This document shows, in pieces, positions 23,116 through 35,479 of a stretch of 64,000 nucleotides of DNA. Every line of letters begins with the position of its first letter. Position 1 is the first letter of the stretch. Source of the DNA: Cenococcum geophilum 1.58 (lineage: Eukaryota > Ascomycota > Dothideomycetes > Gloniales > Gloniaceae). Where the stretch lies: assembly GCA_001692895.1 (NCBI GenBank), contig KV748192.1, positions 2,046,001 to 2,110,000 on the forward strand. The letters run 5' to 3'. The notes below the pieces were generated by a model. The model was not told where the DNA came from. It saw nothing but the letters and a program-made list of their open reading frames with translations, and made no database searches. Made by a program: the position numbers and the translations under genes.

Positions 23116-23414
23116 TATTAGCGACATAGTTAATCGAGGCATAAGCACGGCAAAAGGGTCGCGTAAGCCTATATAATTAGATTGTCTATAAATAAGGATC
23201 TAAAGCTAGAGAAAGAAAAGGAGATAGGGGGTAGCGCCGCTTAACGTTATGTATAATTCTCTAGTTACGTAACGGCAATTGTCTAAAACTATATAAAACT
23301 CTCTGCGACTATCTGCTATAATCTACTAGTTTCTACTAGCGCCGTAATATTATCCGCTATAATCTACTGGTGTCTGTTAGCCATAATCTACTAGTTTCTA
23401 CTAGCGCCGTAACA
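23116..23414 (-). repeat. G1 5' LTR
   Basis: 299 bp. In element sense TGTTACGGCGCTAG to GTCGCTAATA. It is longer than the 3' copy because a CTACTAGCGCCGTAATATT-like internal repeat is duplicated. The outer side abuts GTCTC (23415-23419). Confidence 0.92.
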
Positions 23415-23428
23415 GTCTCCTTTCTTAT

Positions 23429-23640
23429 TATTAGTAACTTAGTTAATTAAGGTAAGTATAGTAAGGAGGATGTATATAAGCCTATATAATTAAATTATCT
23501 ATTAATAAAGATCTAAAGCTAAGGGGGGAGGGGGAAAAAGAGAAGAATAGTAACGCTGCTTAAAGTAGGGGTTTTATATAGTTCCCTAGTTACGTAAAAG
23601 TTATATAAGCCTTATATCTACTATAATATCTAATATAGTT
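23429..23640 (-). repeat. Diverged solo LTR related to the G1 LTR
   Basis: Begins TATTAGTAACTTAGTTAATT, as the G1 LTR does (TATTAGCGACTTAG), and keeps the AAGCCTATATAATT and GATCTAAAGCTA words in the same order. It is much more diverged than the two G1 LTRs are from each other. The other end is unclear; it is an older copy next to which G1 landed. Confidence 0.65.
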
Positions 23641-24236
23641 CTAAATTTTGTCTATATAGATAAATACTAATAAGTTTAGATTTAAAAAAACCTTTTAAAA
23701 GGGTGATGTAAGAGGTAATATAGCGTATACCCCTTTAGGTAATATATCCGTACTATATTAACGTAAGGAAAAATACTATTAAATTACTACTTTAAGACTT
23801 AGTCCCTTAGAATAGAGTGTTCTAATTACTTACCTTATCTTATCTACCCTTTATATTATACTTCTATATTATTATAGATTGCCTACCTACTCTTAGCTTT
23901 TTACTACCCTATATATATATCAGCGTCGCCTATAACCCTCCTACTTATAGTAAAATAACACTCCCTATTTAATAACGCTCCCTTACTTCTATTCTCTATC
24001 TTTTTATATCTAATAGTATACTTAACCTAGTACTAGCTATAGGGATAGACTAAGTCCCTATAACTAAGTACTTACGCTATACTATATATTAAAACATACT
24101 AGGTGAATTAATGTATAGAAGGAGTAAAGGGTAGTTTAGATAAGAGGCTTATTATAGGCCTTCCGCCTATAAGGTATATATAGTTTAGCTATATGTAGGT
24201 GCTATATAGTATTGTTTTACTATATAAAACCTATAG
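23641..24236. other. AT-rich spacer with a possible LTR; right part probably L4 5' sequence
   Basis: AAAAGGGTGATGTAAGAGG at about 23697-23715 resembles the polypurine tract plus LTR start of fungal Copia elements, and a CTTACG near 24071-24076 could be its other end; no duplication was found, so this is tentative. The last about 140 bases before 24237 are open in the frame that continues at 40729 once G3 is removed, so they are probably upstream sequence of LINE L4. Confidence 0.35.
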
Positions 24237-24241
24237 TATTC

Positions 24242-24586
24242 TATAACGGGATTAGCTTAGTTATAGTAGAAATGTCTTAGTAAAACACTTAACAGATAAA
24301 TTCCGACGCCTTAACCAAATTCTGCTGAATTCTGCTAGCTTAATTAACTTCTACTAAGTTCTGCTAGATTAATTAAATTTAACTAAAGCCTATTAAAGAC
24401 CGCGTACGTCTATACGCATGTATTAACCACCAGGATCGCTAACTATTTAATTTTATAATTCTCCCGTTATTCCTTTCTCTTCTTTATATAACGTCTTATC
24501 CTTAACAAGAGCTATATACCCTTAGATTTAGATAAAATTTATACCGTTTCTTTAAATATTCCCTAAAGTCTCTTCGCGCCCTTATA
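24242..24586 (+). repeat. G3 5' LTR
   Basis: 345 bp, TATAACGGGATTAGC to CGCGCCCTTATA (original ends TG...CA masked by transitions). Contains tandem CTGCTGAATT/CTGCTAGATTAATT words. Matches 40399-40728. Confidence 0.9.
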
Positions 24587-24649
24587 TTACGTTACGTTAA
24601 ATAACTACTATTAAAATAGCAAACAAACTCGAATTCCCCGCGTTAATAA

Positions 24650-25700
24650 GCATTATGGCCTTAGTTAAAGAACAGTTAACTATAATATAACAGTCCTTTA
24701 CAGATGCCTTAGTCTAATAGCAAGCGATATTAGAAGTTTAGCACTAGTAATTAATTGGAGTAATCTATAAAAAAACTCCATAACCTTAAAGCACCTACGT
24801 TAAAGACCCTAACGGCAATACCTATAAACAAGATTGAAATAAATATATATAAACCAGACCTGTTAAAGGCGAACCCTAAACTAATAATATTAGTTTAACC
24901 TATACCTATAACAAATCTAGTACTTACTATAAAATCTAAAAGGCTCCCTAACTCTTTAATATTTAATAGAAATTAAAATAACCTACGTCCCTTTATAACT
25001 AAGCTTTATCTTAAACTTTTAACGAACTATAACTAATACCCTACTAAAGCTAGCAAGATTAGCTATAAAATGTCTTATTTAAGTAAAGACGCTATATAAA
25101 CTATAGACCTATTCTTTTATAATAGCACCTTTATTAACTTTAAAAATTTTTATCTCTCTACTAGAACAAATATATAATAACGCTAGCTGCGAATATATAG
25201 CTATTATAAAACTTAAAAACCTATAATAACGGAACCGAGACTTTACTAGCTTCTTTTTAGGATTTTTAGATTTTATTAGCGAGCTAAATTAGAATAAAGC
25301 CGCTAAAGTTACTACTCTTTAATAAGCTATTTCGGATAAAATTAGAGCCTAATTAGTAGGTAAAGAACTACTAAAAAACCTACCTAAATTTGCTATAATA
25401 TATTAACGAATTAATAAGGATCTTTAATATAATAAATAAACTCGTTCTTTAAAGCTAACTATACCTTATATTTAAAACTCTATAAAACTGGTATATACCC
25501 TAAAGCGCAATCTATCTCTAAAACCTAAAAGCCATATATATAACTCTATAAACCTTAACGTCGCTTAATCCTATATACTCTTAAGAACTAATAAATAAAG
25601 AATATAAGCTATAAATAAAAAATATAAGCTATAAATAAAGAATACTTTAAATACGGTAAAAGGGGATATATTTAAAGGAATTACCAAAGTTACCCTTTTA
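24650..25700 (+). pseudogene. G3 Gag with zinc knuckle
   Basis: A capsid-like region runs from about 24950 (L-R-P-F-I-T-K-L-Y-L-K-L then S-K-I-S-Y-K-M-S-Y-L-S-K-D-A-I), typical of fungal retrotransposon Gag. A CCHC knuckle is at about 25640-25685: Y-F-K-Y-G-K-R-G-Y-I-x-R-N-Y, with Cys and His changed to Tyr. The start codon is not certain; an ATG lies at about 24653. It has frequent stops and is not functional. Confidence 0.78.
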
Positions 25701-25924
25701 AAAAGGTCCGCTATAGTTCCTCCTAGTTCTTAAATTATACCTATTTTATAAATTATACTTAGTTGCTATAAAGCATTTTACCTTTAGTTAACTTAGAAAA
25801 CGAATTATTCTAAGGCTAAGTTGCGCCTTAGAATAAAAGGTGGGGGAGTATAAGTATCTAGGCTCTTTTAGCGCTAATATATAATATAACTCCCTTAATA
25901 TACTTAATAAGATTTAAATACTTA

Positions 25925-26060
25925 GAAAATAGGGGGAAGTATAAATCCTTATAGATAGCAAAGCTATTAATATAGGCTTTATTGATGTAAACTACGCAAA
26001 AACTTAACTCTTAAATTTAAAGAAACTTAATAAGCCCTAAGGCCTATAAGGTTTTAACAG
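25925..26060 (+). pseudogene. G3 protease, first part (interrupted by L2)
   Basis: The aspartic protease reads L-I-D-S-K-A-I-N-I-G-F-I-D-V-N-Y (normally D-S-G-A-T). The coding sequence continues to the L2 insertion at 26061-26075 and resumes after 28808 (L-I-Y-x-K-L-I-Y-Y-T-L-I-K-I) in the next segment, so L2 landed inside the protease. Confidence 0.8.
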
Positions 26061-26075
26061 AAAACCCTTAATATA

Positions 26076-28793
26076 ATAATAATAATAATTTATTGCTTAA
26101 CGTCCAATTTAGATCCCTATTAGGCCCACGCGGACTACTCCTTATATATATATAGGGAGAAAACTCTATTTAAGAAAACCCCGTAATCTATCTTTCTGCC
26201 TTTTAGGACTCGCCTATAAAGCGCTTATAAGGCGCCTGCGAGTTACCTATAGCGCTCCTACTATCTTACTTTTTAACCTCTTTAGGAACCACTGCTGCCG
26301 TAATAAGCCTATAGACGCGCTAGTATTGCAAACTTTACTCTACTACTGTAGAGTTATTAGGGGGCGCCCGTTACTTACCCCCCTACCCTTTATTACTATT
26401 TCCTTTATAACCTAGGACTGGTTTAGTATATTTTAGCTAATAAGCTACTAGGTAACCACCTTAAGGCCTTTTTATATTAAAAGTAGTATATTATAGTTCT
26501 CTATGCCAGCTACTAAGAGTATTACTTCTTAGTTAGTATATAAGGGGCATAATAGAATTATATATTTTAGTATCTGTCTTAACTAGCTATATTTACATCT
26601 TCGGCTACCTACTAAAATACCCACCTAGTAGAGCTAGTCTTTTAGTCCTATTATTCCTATTCTTAAGAGTATTACTATTATATTTTCTGCCTTTATTAGG
26701 CCTTTTCAGAGCCCTAAAGTGTTTACCCCCTATAGCGTTAACTATACTACAGCTTAGGTTCCTCTTACTTTAATTAGCCTCTATACCTTTAACTCCTATA
26801 TACCTTTTTAGCGTTAGTCTAACCAGTATTATATTACGGTAAATAGTTTCCTAGCGTTCTTTTATACTCTACTTTAGCTCCTTTCTCTCTCTTGCTATTA
26901 TCTTTACTGGCCTCTTACGCGTTTCCCTTCCTCCTCTATATAGGCCTAGGCCCTAAAGTAGCACCATTTTTCTTCTACTTTTTCCGCCTATTTCTCTAAT
27001 ATATCTTCTCTACTTTAGGGTTATTAGTTTATTCTCCTATAGGGCGCCCTAGGGTCCCTCTATAGTTTATTTAGGCGTATCTTAATATACTTTATAATAT
27101 TAGAGTTACGTTTATTTTACGCCCTTTATATTATAGCGGCTTTAATATATAGTTATAGGGGGGGAATATTAGCTTCCTTCTTAAGTAGTGCTGTAGCCGT
27201 TCGCTTATATCCGCCTATTATACTCTAAAGGTAGGCTATTTAGACCTTTTAGAGTGGTTTAAGGAGCGACTTAGGGGGCCTTTCTTAGATTCTTTAATGG
27301 CCTAAATACTAAACCTATATATTATAGTTAGCCGGATAACTGCTATATATAGTAGGCGTAACCTCTAAAAGCATAGACCCTATATAGAATTAACGATCCT
27401 AGATAATACGATATACTATACTTGGCCCTTATAGGCCGCTTACGCCGTATATACGCTCTACTAGAGCTTACTATCTACCTATACTCCTAATACCCTTAGG
27501 CCCTAAGCTGGTTAACCCCTAAAGCCTTAGATGTAAATTATATGCTAAAGATCTACAGATTAGTTGCGTTTTCTTAAAAAATAGATTAGCTAGTATTTCT
27601 CTAGTAAGAATTGGACTCTATATCGTCTTGCCTATTTTATATAGGTATTATAAGCTTTCTCTAGTATTCTGCAATTCTTTATAGCTGTTAGCCCGTATAT
27701 AATTAAGTTTATATTATTAACAAAGCCTATCCCCTAGGTCGCCCCCTCCTTAAAGAAGTTAAGTAGGTTGCTTATAAAGAATAGGAAGAGTATAGGCGAG
27801 AGGGGTAATCCTTATAGTATTCCTATTATAACTATAATAGGGGGGCTCTAGTATCCGCTAAAGACTAATAATGTTTCTTTCTAACCTATAAACCCTTAAA
27901 TAAATTATATAATCCATTCTAGGAAGCCTCCTACCCTAAGGATGTATAGGAAACGCTCGTAGGGTATGTTATTATAGGCGCCACTAATATCTAGGCTAAG
28001 CATTAATACTATAAAGTCCCTTCGCATCGCCCATATAGATTTAATAGTAGCAGCGAGTAGCGTAAGTGCTAATAGTGTTAAGCGGTTTTTTTGCCCCTAT
28101 TTAGCTCTATAGTAGTAGGGCGTATTCCTTAGCTATATCTGCCATGCGGTCCGCTATTACCTTTCTTTAAATCTTACTAAGGGTGTTTTCTAGGGCAAAT
28201 AGGGTAGTAGCTTCCTAGGATTAAGTAATCTACTTTACCTTCTTTTTATAGGATAACTATTGTTATAGATTTTCCGAGTTGTGGGTAGTAGCCTATAGCA
28301 AAGTATGCTCTGGCTATATCTATAAGATAGGGTACTATAAGTGGTCTACAGGTCTTTAAGGCCTTATTTAGAATCCCATCTAGTTCTAGTGCTATATTAT
28401 TTAAAAGGCGGCTAATAGTTCTGGCCATTTTCTCTATTATTATGTCGCTATTAACCCGCAGGTAAGTTACCGGTGTTTTACCTATAATATTACTAAGGTC
28501 TGCTAGAGCTGGTTAGGGGAAAAACCTTTCTATAAGGATCTTTGCCTTCTTATCATTGTTATTAGTGGCCTGTAATTCCCCTACTCTTTGTAGGGGTAGT
28601 AGGTATAAGTCTTCTACTAGTCGCCCTGCCTTTTTCTTTGCCCATTTTGCTATAGCCTATAGGCCCTTATTATAGGGGAGGCTCGGGTTAAAAGTATGCT
28701 CATTTATAAACCGTCTCCAGTTATTCCTTACTTCTTTTTTTAGGGTATTCTTTAACTAGTTTCTTATGTCTTTATATCGTCTCTTATCTTTAA
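26076..28793 (-). mobile_element. L2: 5'-truncated Tad-type LINE in the G3 protease
   Basis: A minus-strand LINE of the same family as L3, flanked by the 15-bp duplication AAAACCCTTAATATA (26061-26075 and 28794-28808). Its 3' end is an (ATT)n tail after GTTAAGCAATAA, as in L3. It begins (5') inside ORF2, between endonuclease and RT, which is the usual 5' truncation of LINEs. The direct repeat and tail show target-primed integration. Confidence 0.93.
26150..28790 (-). pseudogene. L2 ORF2 fragment, reverse transcriptase and C-terminal domain
   Basis: Remnant of LINE ORF2 lacking the endonuclease. RT motifs on the minus strand include R-L-L-N-N-I-A-L-x-x-D-G-I-L near 28400 (the open 60-codon frame 28246-28428 is this piece), a G-x-P-L-S-P-I-L-F block at about 27800, and the catalytic F-V-N-N at 27713-27724 (normally F-V-D-D). 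The C-terminal region near 26200-26400 matches that of L3 (P-I-G repeats and a Cys-poor tail). It aligns with 58270-60960 of L3 throughout. Confidence 0.88.
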
Positions 28794-28808
28794 AAAACCC
28801 TTAATATA

Positions 28809-30933
28809 TGGTAAACTAATATACTATACCCTTATAAAAATATAAATAGGTAAACACCTTAAATATATATCCCTATTTATAATACCCTTAAATTATTATA
28901 AGGTAATACTTAGATATAAATAGCTAAAATAGCACGACCCTTTAATTAGCTAGGTTAAAGAAATATTAAAGTTCCGTATAACCTACTGCCGAAGTTATTA
29001 CTTAAAATACCACTTACTATATAAATATATACACAACTATTTAAATTTAATATAATATAAATTGCCCTTACTATAAACCTTAAACTAATATAATAAAGCT
29101 ATAACTGCTAATTATAGCAAAGAATATAAAGATAATATATTAAAAACTTTTAAATTTTATATAATATAGGCCGCACCTTTTATCTTATTACTAATAAGAT
29201 AAAATTATAAAATCTTTACTATAATAATAGAAGATGTTAAAAAAGTACTAGAACCAAAATAATATACTAACCCTCGACCTCTTATACCTAAAGAGTATTA
29301 TTATCTAATTAATAAGTTTAAAAAATAATTTATAGACTAATTACCCCTATACTAAGATAAGCACGATTTTAAGATAGAGCTTAAGCCTAGTATAATACTA
29401 AAGTTTAGTCTATTATACGGTATATTATAAGAAGAACTACTTATAATATAATAATACCTTAACAAGCATCTAGAAAAAGGATTTATTTACCTTACCTATA
29501 CTATTTATTAAAAAGCTAAAAGGAAGCTTAAGATTCTATATTAATTATTAAGCCCTAAACGTAATTACGATTTAAACCCGATATCTAATTCTCCTACTTT
29601 AAGAGATACTTAACTACCTAATAAAAGTATAATATTTTACGAAGCTTAATATAGTTATTACCTTTAATTAAATTCGCGTCTATAAAGGAGATAAAAAGTA
29701 TATAGCTTTTTGTATATAATAGGGACTCTTTAAATACTTAGTGATGCCGTTTAGTATAAAGAATAGTCTAGGCATGTTTTAGTAATATATTAATAATACG
29801 CTTCGTAAATTCCTTAATATATTTATTACTGCGTATATTAATAATATATTAATATACTTATTTTTACTTTTTAAGTATTAGAAATACGTCTAAATAGTCC
29901 TTAAATAACTATAAGATGTGGGCTTATAATGTAATATTAAGAAATATAAGTTCTACGCATCTAAAGTTATATACTTAAGATTAATTATATCTTATAACGG
30001 AATTAAAATAAACCCTAAAAAAGTTGCTATAATTATAAACTAGGGAAGCCCTAGTAGAGTATAAGATATTTAAGAATTTCTAGAATTTATAAATTTTTAT
30101 TATTAATTTATTAATTACTTCTTAAAAATTATTTAGCTATTAGTAAACTTAATAAGAAAGAATATAAGATTTAAATAGACTACTAAATATAAATAAGCTT
30201 TTAATAACCTAAAACATCGTTTTATAACCACTTTAATTCTTACTTACTTTAATTCTAACCTTAAATATATTATTAAAATAGACTTATCTAATTATATACT
30301 AGGAGGAGTGTTATTATAATATAATAAAAATGGCGAGCTATGCCTAGTAGCCTTTCTCTTCTAGAAACTTGCCCCTATTAAATTAAACTATAAGATATAT
30401 AATAAGGAACTACTTATAATTATTAGATACTTTAAATAATAGCATTTAGAACTTAAAGGATTATTATTTCTAATACGCGTACTAACAGATTATAAAAACT
30501 TATAGTACTTTATAACTATAAAACAGCTAATATAGCGCTAAATTAATTAGGCTAAATACCTCTTATAATTTGACTTTAAGATTACGTACTAACTAGGTAA
30601 AATTAATTAGAAGCTTAACGTATTAATATAACAATTATAGAACCTATCTATAAACGCTTTAGATAAATTAATTACAAATTAATTATAGATCCTATTTCCC
30701 CCTAAATATTTTAAGAAACTGTATCCTATATTCCTAAATACAGAACTTAATAATAATAAATTGGAAGTTAATAAATAGGAAATAGAAATTAATAAGTTAA
30801 TAGAATACGAATATAAAAACAATAAATAGGTAGCAGATATGATAAAAGCGATTTAAATAGGAAAACGATAGTATAAATATATTATACTCGCTAAATGCGA
30901 AATTTATAATAATTAACTATACTATTAATAGAG
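28809..30933 (+). pseudogene. G3 Pol: end of protease, RT, RNase H, start of integrase
   Basis: Continues the G3 polyprotein after L2. The protease tail contains N-Y-Y-K-V-I-L-R-Y-K. RT motifs follow, with the catalytic box Y-I-N-N at 29834-29845 (normally Y-I-D-D), then K-C-E-F-like Y-K-F-Y-A-S-K-V. RNase H covers about 30190-30560 (I-D-L-S-N-Y-I-L-G-G-V-L, N-Y-K-I-Y-N-K-E-L-L). The integrase N-terminus starts near 30800. The G4 insertion at 30929-30933 (TAGAG) ends this piece. Most Gln, Trp and Asp codons are altered by RIP. Confidence 0.88.
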
Positions 30934-31357
30934 TGTAACGGAACCTTATAGCAAGTACTATAATAGGCTCGTTATTAGGCTAGGTATATAGGTAATGCAA
31001 ATTAAAGTTAATAACGTAATAATAACTAGCGGAGTGGTTGCCTAACAGATTAACTTTAATTATATTCTAAGAATTACTATAAAGAAGGAACTATCTAAGT
31101 AGGGACTATAGTCCTTTAAATATATAACCGTACTCCTAAGAAATCCTTCTTATACGTAATATATATATACTCTATTTACTCTATTATAGATTATATAAAT
31201 CCTATAAATCCTATAGATTATATTACGTGACCTTAGCTACTATTCCTCGTTATATAGTTCTATTAGCTTTATCCTAGACCGTGCTTATATTAACTAACTA
31301 GCTTCTTTTAACTCTTCCCTAAGTAGTTATAATATTATACTTAAAGCGTCCGTAATA
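30934..31357 (-). repeat. G4 3' LTR
   Basis: 424 bp; plus strand TGTAACGGAACCTTATAGC to AAGCGTCCGTAATA. Same length as the 5' LTR; differences are mostly C/T and G/A. Holds two GAAATCCTTCTTATA-type words and a repeated TATAGATTATAT segment. Confidence 0.92.
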
Positions 31358-31899
31358 CTATCTCCCTCCTCTCTATCTTTATCCTTAAAGATCCTTAATA
31401 TCTCTAAGTTATTTACTAGAGGTATAATATCTGTCTAATTAACTTAGTTAATACTATTACTTATTATACCTAAAGCAATTTCTTCTTCTTTAACTGCTTA
31501 TCGCATTCGCACTATTGCTGCAATACTATCTTTTAGTAAGATTATACTATTTCCGTATTCTTGCTGTTTAAAAGAGGGGTTAGTCTATATTGTGTTAGCG
31601 AACCTATCTTTATAACAACCGTCCTTTTACTTAAAGTATACTAAAGTAAAAATTTGTTTGTCCTATAACGTTTACTCTATTTTTAATACTAAATATATAT
31701 AACCTATTACTTTTAATAGTTGTCTAGTTCCCTAATTAATTGATTTTAGGGTTTTATATTTAATCTACTACTACGCGGCTAAATAATAAGTTGTCTATTA
31801 CTCTAGCGGAGTTATATTACTCTTATAACGCTAAACAGAAGGCTGCTAATACTTAGCAACGGGCCCTTAAATCTTATCTTATAGCGTTTGCTTGGTTAA

Positions 31900-34800
31900 T
31901 CCGTCTTAAAAAGGTTTATAAAAAGGTCTATTTTAAGGATTAAAAGCTTATAGAATAAGGTCTATAGGAACTTAGTAATAAAAAAACGGATTTTCTTTTG
32001 GCCGAGAAGGAAATAAATCTAAGTAGCTTAATAACTACTCTTCTTAAGTCCCCCTTAGGTGGCTTATTCTTTAGTAATCTTTCTTTATTAATACTGCCTA
32101 ACCTAATCTCTTTTAATACTCCTATACCTTTCCTATAGCGTTTTTTAGATTCCCTAATAGCTCTTAGGTAGTCTTATTATAGCCTATTTACTTTACTTTA
32201 TACTATATTTTATTATTAACATTCTTATAGCTAATAATCTTTAAAACTTACTATTTGTCCTCTTATTATCCTCTATACGTATCTACTTTGTAAACTAGTA
32301 GCTTAATATTCCCGTATACTAGCTCTAGTATTATAATATACTATATAGGGTAGATTTTTATTTTAGCTAGTAGGTTTAACTTAAATATAACCGGTAAAAT
32401 CCTCTATTTAATTTTAAAAGGTCCTAGTCTAATATAGTCTAACTTCTTACTTAATTATTAACTTTTAAAATTTTTGTATAGTAGCCACACTTCATCTCCC
32501 TCCTTAAGATCTAGTCCCTTAGATCTCTTAGCATTATAGTACTTTTTTATTCTTTCCTATACCTTTTTTACTAATTCTATAAGGTCTATATAAAGATTTA
32601 TTAATATCTTTATTCTTTCTTTAGCTGTACTACTCGTTTTCTTTATTTATTATAGTAACAACGATATTCTTAGCTTATATCTATAATTTGCCTTAAATAG
32701 TAATATGCCTATTCCTTCTTATAGTGTTACGTTATATATAAACTATATAACTGGTAATAATAATACCCAATTATTCTGCGCGTAATTAATATAATATCTT
32801 AGATACTGTTTTAGTGTCTAATTTAGTCTTTCTATTTAACTATCTGTCTGCGGATAATATATGGTAAAAGTTACTACTCTAACTCCTTATTCCGCTAAGA
32901 ATACCTCTTAAAATGCTACTATAAATCTTAAATCCCTATCTAATATAATTTTACTTAGTACTCCGTATCTTATAAATACTTCCTTAATATAGATTCTAGC
33001 GACATCTTCTACTAATATCTCTTCTGTGTATATTATAAAATATCCCCACTTTATAAGCTTATCTATTATTACTAAAATTATATTATAATCTTATCCGGTA
33101 ATAGGGTCTCTTAATTTTAATAACTTAATAATAAAGTCCTATAATATGACCTCCTATAGTCTCTCTAGTATTTTAATAGGTTATAGCCCTCTATATAGCT
33201 TATTTCTTATTAGCTTATTTCTTTAATAATCTAGATATTTTCTTATAACTTTTTACGCTAAGCCTTAGATTTTATTAATAATATACTCCTCTTAGAGTCT
33301 TAATACTAAGCCCATGGCTCCATTATATCCTTAAGTTAATCCCTTATAGAAATCTTCCATAAAGTGCTCTACTATACTTCTTAGGATATACTTTGCCTCT
33401 CTATATTTATATAGTATCTCTTCTTCTAGATATTCTAACTGTTCTTCTAGCTATACTTTAAAGATTCTTTATACCTAAAGGCTTTTTAATAACTTATAAA
33501 CTTTTTCTAGTTCTTCCTAAGTTATTATAATTTTTAGATAATTATATCTAATTAATCTATCTATATCTTTTCGTAGTAAAGCCCCTAATAGCTTTTTAAC
33601 TTAGAGCATTTACTTATATATTGTCTGTACCCTTAATATACTAAATTTTAAAATAGTATTCTATAAGCATCTCCGCCTATCTAACCTATCTTTAGTTAAG
33701 TTCCTTTATTATTAAGAATCCTATTAAGTTCTTATAATCCGTCTTAACCACAAATAGTTTCTCTATGCCTTATAAGAATGCTCTCTATTCCTTTAATGCT
33801 ATAATTATACTTAGTAACTCTTTGTTATAGATGTTATAATTTAAATCTAGTAGTGTTATTTTCCAACTATAATATTTCTATATAAAGTATGCCCCTAGTA
33901 TAAAGTCTAATATATCCGTTTCTATAACCGTTTTTAGTCCTAGTTAATAAATCTTAAGAACTAGCTCCTAGGTAAACAACGCTTTAACCTTTTTAAATAA
34001 TTTTCGCTATTCCTCTCCCTATACCTATAATTTTTCTTTCTTTATTAATCGCGTAAATAGTTTAATATTCTTTAACTATTACGTTATAAACCGTTTATAG
34101 TAATTATAAAACCCTAAAAACGATCTTAACTGCGTAACGTTTTCTAGTTCTTACTAATTTACTATAGCCTTAATCATTTTTAGATCTATACTAAGTTAGC
34201 CTAGTTTAATAATAAATCTAATAAAATCGGTTTTCCTAGTAAAGAACTCGCATTTCTTAATTGCTACTAGCATCTATTCCTCTTATAGTCTCTTTAAGAC
34301 CCATTTAATATATTCTCCATACTTTTCCTTAGTTATTAAGTAGATAATAATATTATTAAGGTATACTATAATAAATTTATCTAAGTGTTCTCCTAATATA
34401 TTATTAATACGCTTCTAAAACATTACTAGTGCGTTTAAAAGCCTAAATTGTATAACTAATAGTTTATATAGTCCTTCCTTTAACCTAAAGGCTGCTTTCT
34501 ATTTATCGCCTTCCTTAATTCTAATCTAATAGTACGCCTATCTTAGATCTATCTTTATAAAGATTTATATATTACCTATCCTGTCTTAAATTTCGCTAAT
34601 TAAGGGTAAAGGATACCTATCCTTTTTAGTAATGTTATTTAACTATCTATAGTTAATATATAGCCTTAGTTTGTTATTCTTCTTTAGTATAAATAGTACT
34701 AGATAACCTACTAATAACTATAATGGTCTAATATATCCTTTTCCGTAGGTTTTCCTAGATAAACTCTTTTAACGCTCTACCTTCCTCTTCGGTAAGCTTA

Positions 34801-35350
34801 TAGATTAGAAAGAACCTTAAACTTATTTTTAGCTCTAATTCTATTTTATAGTCCTATGCTATATATTTTAATAGCTTTTCACTTTCTAGTGACCATAGTT
34901 TCTTGCCATACTTATAGTATCTCTTTAGTACGTAACTTAATCCTTTTTCCGTTTCTTTATAGGTCGCTCCTACTTAGTACTATACTAACTTAGCTTACTA
35001 TTGCGTCTTACGCCGCTAAGTATTCTTAATATTGACTTAACCTGTAATCTAATTAATCTTTAGATTATATTTCTGTAACTAAGGCATTTCTAGTACTGCC
35101 TTATTATTCCCTAATAGTAATATATTAAAAGACATCTCGATTTATCTTCCTTTAATAGTTAACTAAATAGGTCCTGTTTTAAGATTAATAATGCCTCCTC
35201 TATAGGCTATCGGATCTCCTAAAATCGTTATTAATAGGTAAGGGTGCTCTTTTTTCCTATGTGGTAACCCTATTTTTTTTAAACTACTGCCAGTAATATA
35301 TAGTTCCTTATTGCTTTACTATCTATTAGTACTTTAAACTGTTAATCTTA
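31900..35350 (-). pseudogene. G4 Pol: protease to chromodomain
   Basis: The protease starts near 35340 with L-I-D-S-K-A-I-R-N-Y-I (normally D-S-G-A-T) and includes L-L-L-G-N-N-K-A-V-L-E-M-P. RT has Y-L-N-N at 34352-34363 (normally Y-L-D-D). The integrase core spans about 32640-33330 with Y-Y-P-Q-T-D-S then I-E-R-L-N. Its C-terminal part reads G-D-E-V-W-L-L-Y-K-N near 32490, and L-D-Y-I-R-L-G-P-F-K-I follows. A chromodomain lies at about 32170-32280 (L-K-I-I-S-Y-K-N-V then I-x-Y-K-V-K-x-I-G-Y). Stops are at Gln/Trp codons. It is a different chromovirus lineage from G1/G2 by its protease type. Confidence 0.88.
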
Positions 35351-35479
35351 CTATTTAACTTATAGGTTTATGTGTTATCCTTAAATTTCTTTAAGGGTCT
35401 AAGGCTCTACTACTGGTTCCCTTTAGTCCTATAGGCCTCTACTTTTCCTAATTATTAACTGCTTAATCCTATTTATACT

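Larger units (their letters stand above)
11048..23414 (-). mobile_element. G1: chromodomain Gypsy element, full length but interrupted
   Basis: A minus-strand Gypsy LTR retrotransposon flanked by the 5-bp duplication GTCTC (11043-11047 and 23415-23419). Order in sense: 5' LTR (23116-23414), primer site, Gag with zinc knuckle, protease, RT, RNase H, integrase, chromodomain, polypurine tract, 3' LTR (11048-11328). Two later insertions interrupt it: G2 (14621-20803) between protease and RT, and a solo LTR (13632-13818) in the RT/RNase H part. After removing both, the coding sequence rejoins in frame. It is heavily RIPped and inactive. The C-terminal chromodomain places it among chromoviruses. 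Confidence 0.92.

Noticed and set aside
24587..24620. Self-complementary primer site in G3, as in G1/G2
   Set aside because: The bases after the G3 5' LTR (TTACGTTACG) have no 10-base complement in its LTR that I could find; G4 and G5 likewise gave only short matches.
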